In this document: in pieces, positions 43,824 to 56,600 of the stretch
How positions within the stretch are numbered: position 1 is the first letter of the stretch
How the letters are laid out: each line of letters begins with the position of its first letter
DNA from: Corydoras sp. C115
Lineage: Eukaryota > Chordata > Actinopteri > Siluriformes > Callichthyidae
Assembly: GCA_019802505.1 (NCBI GenBank)
Contig: JAFMOC010000767.1
Coordinates: forward strand, 1 to 64,000
Length of the DNA stretch: 64,000 nt
Direction: 5' to 3'
Translations under genes and position numbers: made by a program
Notes under the pieces: model-generated
The model's input: the letters and a program-made list of their open reading frames with translations, nothing else
What the model was told of the DNA's origin: nothing
Database searches by the model: none

Positions 43824-44985
43824 ATGAGGGCCAACACAAAGGAACCAAAAATAAAACAAAGATTATCATCACGTCAAACTGAGGTCCCAATCAAGCAGCA
43901 GCGGCCACCCATAACCTTACAGAATTTGGTGAATGTTGGCCATTTTAGTAGTTTAACACGGCTGGTCAAGTTAATTGCCTGGGTGTGGAGAGCAGCCAAG
44001 AAGTTTATCAGGAAAAATCAAACGGCAGGTAAACCAAAGTGGGAGGCAGTCTGCTCAGCAGGAGTAATATCTGTGAGGGAACGTGAAGACGCCCTTAGAG
44101 ACAGCTCAAAAAGTTGTGACATTTCCCAACACTACCACAGACAGACTGGTGGTTTATCAGTTTACTCTGGACTATTGGTCTGCGGAAGTAGGATACAGAT
44201 CTTCAGAGAAGATAGAGCCACAGTCCCCCTCATACCTTATGAAACCTGGGTTTCTACATTGTTAGCCCGAGAAGCTCATGATGTTGCACATGATGGAGTT
44301 GCTGGAACCCTCTTAAAAATGAGATGGAAAGCTTGGGTTATAAAGGGAAGGAGGATAGCTCAAAAAATCGTTGACAGCTGCATGGTCTGTAGAAAAGCAC
44401 GAGCTCAGAGGTGTCCGCAGTTAATGGGCGATTTGCCACCCGAAAGGACTGAACCTGCTGCCCCTTTCGAATTCACATCAGTTCATCTCTTTGGACCTTA
44501 TCGTGTCAAAGATGACATCAGAAAAAGAGTGACACTTAAGGTCTGGGGGGTCGTATGGTCAGTAGAGCCATTCACACGGTGAATGTAAGTGCGCTGTCAT
44601 CTGAAAGCTTCTTGATGGCTTATCAAAGGTTTGTGGCAATCTGGGGTCAACTGAGGAAGATTAGGTCTGATGGCACACTTCACAGCGAAATGTTGCTGTT
44701 GGGGACATCGTCTGGGTGTGTGATCAAAATGCCCTTAGGGATCAGTTTGTGCTGGGCAAAGTCGTAAATGCTAACTACGACAAGAAATGTGTTGTGAGGG
44801 ATGTGAATATCAAGGTCGTCCCAAGTCATTGCATTCCTGTAACCAAAGATCTTAAACACAAGTCAACCCTTCCAGCAAAGAAAGAAAAATTGAGGTCTAC
44901 TATCCTTCACAGGGATGCTAGGAGGATCATTGTCCTATTACCTGTGGAAGAACAGGCAGAGGTTCAAGCCAGAGTAAAATATTGA
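43824..44985 (+). pseudogene. BEL/Pao integrase (HHCC finger, part of core, C-terminus)
   Basis: 43824-44582 holds the HHCC finger (REAHDVAHDGVAGTLLKMRW, then SCMVCRKAR) and the start of the catalytic core (FEFTSVHLFGPYRVKDD; the first catalytic D has become H). 44555-44700 continues with FLMAYQRFVAIWGQLRKIRS and then jumps to the C-terminal domain (GDIVWVCDQNALR) at about 44700, so most of the core is deleted. The end (44716-44985) is rich in Lys/Arg. Confidence 0.8.
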
Positions 44986-45062
44986 CTGAAGATTCACCAA
45001 ACACATCACAACGACAGAAACGCCAAACTTCCCAGTGATTCACGGAAAGATTGAGTGGGAGG

Positions 45063-45876
45063 TGTAAAGTCAAATCAAAAGAAGGATAAGAAACACATGG
45101 CGGAACCTTGAGCGGAGAGCTTGAGCTATCCGGACCATTAAAAGGGACGGACTAACAGCTGAATAAAAGACATATTATTATTAAGGAAATAAGCAACACG
45201 TTTAAGCAGCGATCTACCCATGTGGCAAGCTTGTACAGAGTTGGATACCTCTATAAATGAGCAGAGAGGCAGCCGGTAAGGCAGAGACTTTGATATTAGA
45301 AAACTTTGTTGCTGAACTACTTGCGTTCGTGTTAGCTTTAGCTTAGCTACGCAATCAGCTGTTTTCTGACGCAGCTCATATGAAATTGTTTGCGGTATCC
45401 AAATTTGTAACTAGTTTATAGCCTTCAATGCTAATGTGTTAATGTGATGATTTGATGTAGTTTAAAAAAATATTTGTATTGATTTTTAACTGACGAATTC
45501 TGTGAAGATGAAATTTTGCACTTGGAGGTGAAAGAACTTAAGTTTGGTTATTTGTTAATTGAGTTTTAATTAAGCATATTTGTGAGTTGAGAATGGGTGT
45601 TTATCAAATTTTTTTGGTTGTTTAATTTTTCAGCCTGAGTGAAATAATGTATGTTAAACTTAAATGATATAGACACATTAGCATTATTAATTTGTTTTGT
45701 CTTTATTAGGATTGTTCTAAGGTTTTTTACCTGTTTCTGGATCAACTGTGAATAAATCCCAACCTGACACTGGTAAATAAACGGGAGATAAAACAAGAAA
45801 GCAGTCTGATCTTTTGAGTGGAATCCAGATGTAAAATCTGAGTGGATATATCCCTTTCAAGTGGGGAATCTGCACA
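45063..45876 (+). repeat. 3' LTR of the BEL/Pao element
   Basis: About 814 bp, aligned with the 5' LTR. A small insertion (gcaatcagctgttttctgac region, 45350-45380) is absent from the 5' copy. Confidence 0.88.
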
Positions 45877-46440
45877 AATTTTGAGAATATATCTGCAAAA
45901 AATGAAATAGACTATCCAGATTGGTAGTAAGAACAAGTGCAAAAACAAGCTTTTGTAATGACAGCATGGGAATATCTCTGCAAATATAGTGTATATATAT
46001 AGTATATATTATATACATAGTATATAAAATATTACTCATTCTGAAGAAAACACTGTATTTTAAAGAGCAACATGTAGTTGCAACAAATTCTCAAATGAAA
46101 AGTGTAATTGAAAGAAGTGGTAATGCCTGTGAGCTACCCTGATTGTTTGTCATTTATTTAAATTTTCTTTATAGATAACAATTACAATTAGGATTTCTTT
46201 GTAAAATAAAGGTTCGGGTAAAGTAGTTTAAAGTTTATTGCATTTTCAGAAAATATCCTACCTTTTCTGGACCTTTATATGAATATATCCTTAATTGCAT
46301 CAAAAGAGACAAAAACACAACGCATTTGCTAATGAACTGCTGCAGGGTTCCATTAAAAAAAAGTTTTTAAAAAAAGAAATGAGGAAAATTCTAATGAAGT
46401 TATCTGTTAAACCTATATAATACATTTTTAAATGTTTAAT
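45877..46440. other. Intergenic sequence between the BEL element and the kdm5b 3' end
   Basis: AT-rich with TA runs near 45985-46020. No gene recognised. Confidence 0.5.
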
Positions 46441-46471
46441 ACTCATTTGATAATCTATTTACTATATAATC

Positions 46472-46477
46472 TTTATT
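46472..46477 (-). terminator. kdm5b: Candidate polyadenylation signal of kdm5b
   Basis: TTTATT on plus equals AATAAA on minus, about 380 nt after the stop codon. Other weaker candidates exist, so this is only the most likely one. Confidence 0.4.
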
Positions 46478-46853
46478 TATCAAGAAATAAAATGCACAAG
46501 CACAAATTATAATTTACAATGCATAAATGTCTGCTACAGTCAGACAACCTCAATCAGTATTCTGTACAGCCACTAAAGAGACAAATCATAGCTACAAATT
46601 GTATTAGTAACAGAATAAATAAATAATATACTATATTAAATCAGATTTTAAATAAATTGCAAATAATAATGACTTGAAGGCAATGCTGTACCTCAAACAG
46701 CTCAATCCATCAGATTAATACACAAAAAAAGTACATCTGTTTGCTGTTCACCTTAACAAGTGAAAATCACACTTCTGGATAACAGTCTATTCATAAGAAA
46801 CCAGAGTTACAATGAAAAACATTAGGAAATTTCAGGATCAGGATAAACAGTGT

Positions 46854-49800
46854 TTATGTTTTTGTTGGATCATTTAGTGAACAGTTAATACAAACATAGT
46901 CCTCATTTTCAGCCTGCTCAGTAGACAGACCTACACAAACCTGGTGAAACCACTGATTACAGATACCATCACACTGGACCCAGTTTACCTGTGAGAAAAA
47001 CAAAAAAAAGCATTATATAAAATTTTTTTGCAGTATGTAATGGTATTACATTTCAAGTTCATTTCATAAGTATGGTCAAATACAGAAGTTTTATCATAAA
47101 CTTCTATTAATCTATCTATCTATTAATCATGGCAGTGTAGTGCTGTCACAGACTAAAATCAGCCTGTGAGAAGTGTAGCCTAGTCCTTAGTCTGACGGAG
47201 AAGATTTCAGTGCTAGAAGAGCGCATCCGGGTTTTAGAACAGGGTCATGTTAGTAAAGGTGTGTCAGGGACCAGTTTAGCCAGCCCGAATGCCACAGGAT
47301 CAGGTCCTAAATCTCCGGCTTTAGAGCCCTCACAGCAGGGCGAGTGGGTGACGACCAGGCGATGTACACGTAGAACTGAGCATCACTCTTCTAGGATCCA
47401 CGTGTCCAATCAGTTTTCCCCACTCAGTGACTCCCAGCTCAGACACGTGCGAATAGCTACCCCCTTAGAGACCCCAGCAACCATAGTCCAGTGCATCCCA
47501 GGGGCCAGGGCTCCAGACATCAGGGCGAACCTCAAAGTGCTGGCTAATGCTAAACGCTCATTCTCTAGAATAGTTATCCACGTCGGCACTAATGACATTC
47601 GTCTCAAGCAGTCAGAGATTACTAAGGCTAATGTTAAAGAGGTGTGTGGAACCGCTGCAATGATGTCTGATAAAGTAGTTGTCTCTGATCCCCTACCAAT
47701 TAGGCGTGGCGGCGAAACCTACAGCAGGTTATGGTCGTTGCGTTGCTGGATGTCTAAGTGGTGCTCAGAAAACAACATTACCTTGTCTACTGGTCTACTT
47801 TTGAGGGAAGGCCTGGCCTTTTGAAATGGGACGGCATCCATCCTTCCCGGGAGGGTGCTGCGCTCATGTCACATAACATAGCCAATAGGGTTTTTTCTTC
47901 AGATAGGAATAAAAATGGACAATTCAGAGCCAAGGCCAGGCAGCAGACAGAATGGCCTAACCAACTGCCTGCGAACTGCCAGGAGTCGTCACCCACAATA
48001 ACTAGGTTCCATACCATTAAGACAGTTATCAAGTATCGCAGTGAGCAAAAAACTAAAAGTGTGCCAAAAAATCTCATTAATATCAATACAACCTCAAGTA
48101 ATGTAAGAAACACTTTTTTAAGTTAAAACTTGGGTTATTAAACATTAGGTCACTTTCATCAAAATCAGCTCTAGTTCAAGAAATAATAACTGATAACTTC
48201 CTAAATGTCTTTTGTCTCACAGAGACCTGCTTAGGGCCAATGAATACCTAGCATTGAATGATGCCTCTCCACCTGGTTATACTTATGCTCATAAACCACG
48301 TCTTAGTGGACGAGGAGGTGGAGTGGCTATGATCTGTAAAGAAAACATAAATGTAACACTTAATAATAAGAATGAGTCAAAGTCCTTCGAAGCTCTTTTA
48401 CTCAACATAAGCAGCTCATCTGCATTGAAGAATAAATACAATCTAATGCAACTTATTACCATATACCGCCCTCCCGGCCCATATACAGAGTTTATTAAAG
48501 AATTTGGTGAATTTCTCTCTAACATAGTAATCTCATCAGACAAGGCCTTAATAGTCGGTGATTTCAATGTTCACTTTGAAAACCCACTTGACTCATTTAA
48601 ATTAGCCTTTGACTCCATCCTAGATTCCATTTGCATTACTCAAAGTGTAGTTGGTAAAACACATCGCTGTAAACATACATTAGACTTAGTTTTATCACAT
48701 GTTATTAACATTAATAATTTAACTATTGTTCCACTAAGTGAGGTCATCTCCGATCACTATTTGATAACCTACGATTTAGAAATTGATATTGATCCAGTCA
48801 TTAAACCACAATATGATATGAAGCGTACAATCATTCCCTCTACTGCTGTGTCATTCCTACAACTTTTACCCAAATTAAACATTAAACCAGCATCAGGACC
48901 CGATGAACTTGAAAACACAGCAGAATTCCTTAAACACGTGTTTTCTGCAACCTTAGACAGTGTCGCTCCACTTAAACTAAAAAGGACTAACGGTAAAAGA
49001 CTCGTTCCATGGTTTAATAATCAAACACGCGCCCTAAAACAAACCACTAGAACCATGGCGCGTAAATGGAGACAAACTAAATTAGAGGTATTTAGGGTTG
49101 CATGGAAGGACAGTATGACTGAGTACAAACATGCACTCAATGCAGCGAAGACTAAATTTTATTCTGAATTAATATAGAACAACAAAAACAACCAAAGATT
49201 CCTCTTTAGTACCATTGCCAAATAACTCGAAGTGCTACTGAATCAGATTCACAGATTCACTCACAGTTCAGCAGCAATGATTTCATGAATTTCTTTAGCG
49301 ATAAAATTGAAAACATAGAAAACAAAGACTTAAATCATCTAATACATCGTGTAGCGTAACCAATAATCAACCCTCAATGATTTCTGAAAAATCTTGTGGT
49401 AGAGAAAATAATATAGTACAAGAGTTAAAATACCTCCTACCAAATATTACAGAGCCTTTTATAAACATTATAAATTCATCACTTAAAATAGGCTATGTCC
49501 CCAAAAATCTGAAGTCATTAAATCATTAAACCATTACTTAAAAAACCCAATTTAGATCCTCTAATACTGTCCAACTATAGATATATAGTTGGACAGTATC
49601 AATATCAAACCTTCCTTTTGTCTCTAAAATCCTAGAAAAAATTGTGTTTAACCAGCTGAATCGCCATCTTCTAGCTAATAATGTTCATGAAGTTTTTCAG
49701 TCAGGTTTTAGGTATCATCATAGCACTGAGACAGCCTTAATTAAAGTCGTTAATGACTTATTAATGTCCTCTGATAATAACAAAATCTCTTTTCTTGTAT

Positions 49801-52800
49801 TATTAGATCTTAGTGCAGCCTTTGACACTATAGACCATAACATCTTAGTTGATAGATTAGAAAACACTGTGGGCATTACAGGATCTGCACTCCAGTGGTT
49901 TAAATCCTACCTGACAGATCGATATCAATTCACCTTTGTTAACAACCAATGTTCTGATCTTGCTAAAGTTAAATATGGTGTCCCCACAAGGGTCAGTTCT
50001 GGGTCCACTCCAATTTGCATTACAGTTATATGTTTCAGCTAACCCTAATGATGGTTGTTCAGTCAGTAAGTTTGAGGACTGCATCCAAGATATTAAAATA
50101 TGGATGTCAAAAAACTTCCTACTGCTAAATTCTGATAAAACAGAGTTTCTGATAGTTGGACCCAAGGACAAAATTAACAAAGCTTCTAACACCATGTTAA
50201 ACCTTGATAACTCTTAAATTAGACCCAGTTCATCTGTAAATAATCTCGGTGTCATTATTGATTCAGATCTCTCCTTTACAGAGCACATTAGCAATATTAC
50301 TAGAATTGCATTTTTTCACCTTCGTAACATTTCGAAGCTACGAAATATGCTCTCGCTCCAAGATGCAGAAAAACTAATTCATGCTTTTATTACCTCAAGG
50401 TTAGATTATTGTATTTCACTTCTGACAGGATGTTCTAATAAATCATTACGTAAATTGTGGGCGCGGTAGCTCAGTGGTTAGGGCATTGGATTATCAATCT
50501 GAAGGTTGGGGGTTCAAATCCCAGGTCCACTGAAGTTACCAATGTGGGTCCTTGAGCAAGGCCCTTAACCCTCATTGCTCCAGGGATGTTGATTAACCCT
50601 GTGCTCACCTTGTAAGTCGCTTTGGATAAAAGCGTCCAATAAATGACCGAATGTAAATTACAACTTGTGCAAAATGCTGCAGCTAGAGTTTTAACTAAAA
50701 CCAGAAAGTTTGATCATATCAGTCCTGTGTTATCAAACTTGCACTGGCTACCAGTTAAGTTTCGTATAGAGTACAAAATTTTACTGATAACATATAAAAT
50801 TCTACATAATCAGGCTCCACAGTATCTGAGTGAGCTGATTCAATCGTATAAGCCAACACATGAGCTCCGATCTCAAGGTGCTGGTCTACTCTTAGCTCCT
50901 AGATTAAATAAAATTACTGCTGGTGGAAGAGCGTTCTCCCACAAGGCTCCTCAACTTTGGAATAGCCTTCCAGTTACTGTTCGTGATTCTGAATCACTAT
51001 TAATCTTTAAAATTAAATTAAAAACACATTTATTTAATCTTGCGTTTAATTAATCCCCTGTAGATAAAGATGTTGATCTCAGGCTTGGCTGTGTTGGGGG
51101 GGTAATCTGTGATCAGTGTATGCTGGCATTTCACCTCTTCACCCACCTTAGCATTAATGGGGGGGTGTGGTGCTGAAATTATGCTGTTCCGGGGCACCAT
51201 CTCTACTATGTAGAGTCTGCAGTATCTGCCTCTTTTAGTTATGCTGCTCTAGTCAGTGATGCTGGAGTCACATGCTGCACTGTGTCAATAAATTACTTAT
51301 TAATTAAATGCCGTGCTTTATTATTAGCTCTAACTGCCTTCCTTGTCTGTTTCTTTTGAGGTGTGACCGGCTTCCTGGAGATCTTCATCCATGGCTCTGC
51401 TGACGAATACTGGATGGGACCTGAATATCAATTGGACTGGCGGTCCTGCAGGACACCCTTAATGGACTCACATATAGTTTTCCAGTTGTTAGTTTTTCCA
51501 TTTGTTTAATATCTGTACATAGCTGTCCTACATTGTTGTTGCTGCCTGGCCGCTCAAGGAGGAGTCCCCCACTGAGTCTTTGTCCTCCCAAGGTTTCTTC
51601 ATTAAATAACAACATAAAAGGGTGTTTTTTCTTGCCACTGTCGCTTCGGCTTGCTCTTTGGGGGTTTAAAGGCTTTTCATTGTGTAAAGCTGCTTTGTGA
51701 CAATGTACTGTTGTAAAAAGCGCTATATAAATAAATAACTTGAACTTGAACTTTATTATTACAAAAAAGGATTACTCCAAGAGAAGACAGCTAGGAATGG
51801 GAATTGCTCACTTTAGCAAATATTAAACTCCTTTTCAGTTGGGGATAGTGGGGAAAAAAGAGACAGGGTTAAAGAAACCAATATTAGCTCTTTGCATTGC
51901 ATTGTAACCAATGAGCAGCTGAAAATCACTTACATAGACAAGTTTGTTATGTAACAAATGATTGTTCCCAGCATACACAGAATTCTGACCTTAACCCCAC
52001 TGAATGGAGATTGCGAGCCAGGCCTTCTCATCTTACCTTACAAATGCTCTTCCAAAAAAGGAGAAAAAACTGAATACTAAAAGCTGTTACAGGTACAAAA
52101 ATGGAGACAAACTAAAAGTGATATGATAAATTCCTGTCAGTGTAATGTGCATCTATCACAAAATAATGCCCATATTTTTGTACAAGTTCTGATCTGGATG
52201 GGCATGGGGAATTAAATTACAAGACAGCAATTGCATTAAAATGCTTTGGTCAGTATCCTATTTGGAAACCTTGAGTCCTGCTTGTGGATGATAATTTGTT
52301 GTATTGTTGTTCCGTGTACACTTTCATGGAAATAGTATTTTCTGATGTCAGTCATCTCTTTCAGCATTACAATGCTCTTGACAAAATAAAAAAAAAATGT
52401 CATGGAATGGTTTGAGGAGCACAATCTTACAACTGAGGTTTTAACTTGACCCCTGAATTCCTAAGATCTTAATCATATCGAGCATTTCTGAGACAGACTG
52501 AACAAACATGCCAAATCCACGAAACCCCCACTTTACAAATTAGTGTCAGATACAGCACACCTTTAGGTCACTTGTGGAGTCAACAGGGTAGCAAAAGGGG
52601 GCCAAAGCAATATTAGGTAGTCATATTGTACTAACTGTTTGGTGTATATACAGTTGTGTTCAAAATAATAGCAGTGTTTAAAAACATGAGTTAAGCATAA
52701 AATCTTTATAGTAGTTTTGATGTCCATGCAATGGGAACATTGCATACTGTTTTCCAAATCAAAACATGAAGAGAAATGTAGATAATTTGTAACTACTTTA

Positions 52801-53573
52801 GAGAAAATAATAAAAAATGACCATTGGTCTGTTCAAAAAAATAGCAGTGTCTGCATTTGTCTTTACAAACTCAAAATTTGTACTCCTTTTTATGATTCAC
52901 TAACCTAATATTTAGTTGAATAACCACAGTTTTTTTAGAACTGCTTCACATCTGTGTTGCACAGAGTCAACCAACCTCTGGCACCTGTCAACTGGTGTTT
53001 CAGCCCAGGGTGCTTTGACTATATCCCACAATTCATTTGCATTTTTTGGTATTGCCTCAGAAATGGCGTCTTTGATGTCACCCCACAAGTTTTCTATCGG
53101 ATTTAGGTCCGGGGATTGGGCCGACCACTCCATAACCTCAATTTTGTTGTACTGGAACCAAGAATGTGCTCATTTACTGGTCGTTATCTTGTTGAAACAC
53201 CCATTTCAAAGGCAGTTCCTCTTCAGTGTAAGAGGCAATATGACCTGTTCAAGTATTCTGATATATGCAAACTGGTCCATGATGCCTGGTATGCGGTAAA
53301 TAGGCCCAGCACCATAGTAAGAGAAACATGCCCATATCATGATGCTTGCATTACCATGCTTCACTGTCTTCAGAGTGTACTGTGGCTTGAATTCAGAGTC
53401 TAGGGCGCTTGGACCCAAAAAGAACAATTTTACTTTCATCAGTCCATAATATGTTTCTCCATTTTTCTTTGGGCCAGTTGATGTATTCTTTTGCATCCGC
53501 TTTTCTCCATTTTTCTTTGGGCCAGTTGATGTATCCTTCTTCTTTGTATCCGTATTTTTTTTTCTTTTCTTTT

Positions 53574-53605
<32 letters not shown>

Positions 53606-56600
53606 ATGGGTCTTTGCGGGGACTTCTTGCTAATAGATTAGCTTCACACAGGCGTCTCCTAACTGTCACAGTACTTACAGGTAACTTGAGACTGCAGATT
53701 TGCATTTTCTTCCGTGTGTCTCTGGTTTTGCTCTCCATTGTAAAGCATTGGAGATCATTTTGGCTGAACAGCCTATTATTGTCTGTACTTCTTTATAAGT
53801 TTTACCCTCTCCAATCAACTTTTTAATCAAAGTTCGCTGCTCTTCTGAACAATGTCTCGAACGACCCATATTTCTGAGGCTTTCAAGGAGAAATGCATGT
53901 ACAGCACATCCTGGCTTCACCCTTAAATAAGGGCCACCTGATTCACACCTGTTTCCTCACAGAATTACTGTCCTCACTAATTGAATTCCACACTGCTATT
54001 ATTTTCAACACACCCCTTTCAATTAATTATTCAAATACACAGACTCAATAGCATGTATATCATGAATGCTGAGACTGTTGGCTTTCTAAGAATCTACTGC
54101 ACCAACTGGCAAATTGTTTGTCATGTGGTAATTTAATTTATACCAAAAACAGTGATTCATCTGATTAGTCATATTGGACTGCTATTATTTTGAACACAAC
54201 TGTAACTGAAAGCATCGGCTTAAAAAACAAACAAACAAATACATAAATAATAATCCTTTTAGTGTTCTGTTCAAAGATGACATTATTTGAAGATTTACTC
54301 CCAAACATAATAGAACACTAAATGAAGATATGAAATCTTTTAATTATGTTATTAAATAACTTTGTGTTTTTAATAAAACCCAGTGAAAACAAAATATATC
54401 TTTAAAATATTTTTTTTAAAGTAATCAGTTCTAATTTTCTACATTTTACTATGCTGTATAGTTTGTTGTACTGCAATCTGTACAGTGCTGTTTGAGATAG
54501 ATACGTACTGCTAATAAAATTATGTTTTTATTAACTTTCACTTATATTTGCAGCTTTTATTTTTTTTTTTGAGACAAAAAAAAACTCTGCTCTGGTTTAA
54601 TCCACAAACAAACATTTTTTAAACATTCAAGTTTCAGTTACAACTTATAAAGTAAAAACTCTTATAGTATAAACAGACCTCATTGCCCTCTGGTTGCTGA
54701 CACTGCTCGGCTGAACACATTGTCCATTCCTCCACCGAGTTCTCTGAATAGGATTGTTCTGAGAGTTGACTGGATCTTTTTCCTCCACATAGCCTCTCTC
54801 CATTAGTTCTTAACTTCCTTTTATTAAGCTTCTTCAGCTTTTCTTTGTCCTGCAAATCAGAGTTCTCCAAATGCGAGTTGGATGGGTTCTCTAGTTTTTT
54901 TGAGATACTCTGCAACTTAAAAACAACATTCTAGAATTAAATTATCAAAAAAACTTATTTTAGACATTAATGTTACAACTTAACTCTTAATTATACAATT
55001 TACTCTAAAACTATTTACACACTCGATTTATTGAATCTTCTAATACAACAAATTTTTACATTGTGTCAAGTAAACCTATCCAGACCTGTCCTCATTTGTG
55101 ATTTGGGAAAATTGAAACCGACATTTAGTTTCATTGTATTTGTGTTTTAATTGCTCACATAGATAAAAATTTAAATAAAGGATTTAACATGCAGCATCTT
55201 ACATCAGCACATTTATAAATGGTCAAAAGGTTCTTACCCTGCAATCACCCTGCAGTGCAATTTTATAACTTGGACACTGATTCTGAGATATGTAATACTG
55301 ATGGTCATGTTTATTGCTCTGGGAATGTTGAGTGTTGCAGAAATTATGAAGCAGTCCTTGGTAGAAGTGCTGTAGCTCGGGCAACGTAACTTGCAGTAAT
55401 AAACCTTCCACCAGCAACTCCTCTAAATCGGCACTAAGAGCTAAAAAAGACACAGACATTAAATTTACCAGAACAATGCAACATGCATCTTGATAGCGAC
55501 ATTTGTGAGCATCTTACTAACCACTGTGAGGAATACATGGTTGCTCCATAAAGTAGGATCCATTTCTATATTCCAAGGACTCACAGGAAGCTATTCCTGA
55601 GAACATATTCATCTACAGGTGGATCAAAATATAAAGAGTGAAAACATATCAAGTGTAAAGAAAATCTTTTGAATTGTGATATCAGTGGTAATCACGTTTA
55701 CCTCTTCATTTAACTGCTGCTGCACCTTTTGCTGCCAGCGTACTGTCCTCTCAATCACAAAACGCAATGCATCACCCTCAGGGAGTCGGACTCGGAGACG
55801 CTGGAGAGAGGCAAGCAGGGGCAGCACCTTGTCCAGAGGAGGCTTCTCAGAGCGGGTGCAGAGTGGACACAACCATGGCTGCCATGCTCGCATTTGCTGA
55901 ATCCTTGGCACACAGCCACTGTGAAAAACATCTTGGCAGAGTTCGCACTGGAGCATAGGGCCCGCTGGAACAGTGTGACACAGACACACTGTTTGAACTG
56001 AGCCACTTGTAAAATTTAATTTTGCCTTGTTTGTAAGCCTCAGGATGTTTAGTTGCTCCAGTTCCTTCAAGTGCACATCAGACAAAGTTGCCATCTGTGG
56101 AAAATTGGTATTTCCATTAATAAACTATTGACATTGAAAACCTGTTTTAAACATTTGTAATATTATGTTCAAAGAGAAAAGCAAATATACAGAAATGCTG
56201 TCATACCGCAAGTGCTGTATCTTTGCTCTCAGTAAGGGCTTTCTCTAGATCATATAATGATTCCAGTTTAACGGCAGCACTCCTTATGCCTGGTCCAACA
56301 CCTTTTACTCTTCTAGACCTTGATTTCTGCAACCCTGTCTCAGACCTTGGGCATAGCACCTTTAAATCAAAGACACTAAAATTATTTAGTACACATTTTT
56401 TACACAGCATTACAGACACACAAAAAAGTTTTATAACACTTACCACATTTTCCCCTCTAATAACATTTAAGTTGTTCAACTTTACTAAATAACTTAAGAT
56501 AATAAAAAGTTAAACAGTAAACTTTCAATGAGCTTATGGAGAAACATTCAGTTTAAATTGTTTATTCTGGAGTCTTCTACACCTCGAGAGGGCATTAAAA

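Larger units (their letters stand above)
40064..45876 (+). mobile_element. BEL/Pao LTR retrotransposon, decayed
   Basis: Two LTRs of about 790-815 bp (40064-40851 and 45063-45876) enclose, in order, a gag remnant, a DUF1758-type aspartic protease, RT, RNase H and an integrase zinc finger plus part of the core, the BEL/Pao order. A SINE is inserted near 41290-41530. Many stops and frameshifts are present and part of the integrase core is deleted. LTR ends are approximate (TGT...ACA) because the target duplication is not clear. Confidence 0.9.
47128..51757 (+). mobile_element. L2-clade LINE (family A), nearly full length, in the last kdm5b intron
   Basis: Plus-strand element with ORF1 (from about 47183), ORF2 (from about 48126) and a 3'UTR ending in acttgaacttgaactt repeats near 51757. 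A family 2 SINE is nested at 50457-50652. It is antisense to kdm5b. Compared with the intact RT at 963-2204, a segment holding the catalytic box is missing near 50010-50030. Start and target duplication were not resolved. Confidence 0.88.

Noticed and set aside
50466..50532. A tRNA gene
   Set aside because: The A and B boxes belong to the head of a SINE with target duplications and a LINE-type tail; the cloverleaf is not intact.
55676..56001. Plus-strand ORFs opposite kdm5b PHD2
   Set aside because: The minus frame carries all PHD2 cysteines and joins its neighbours in phase.
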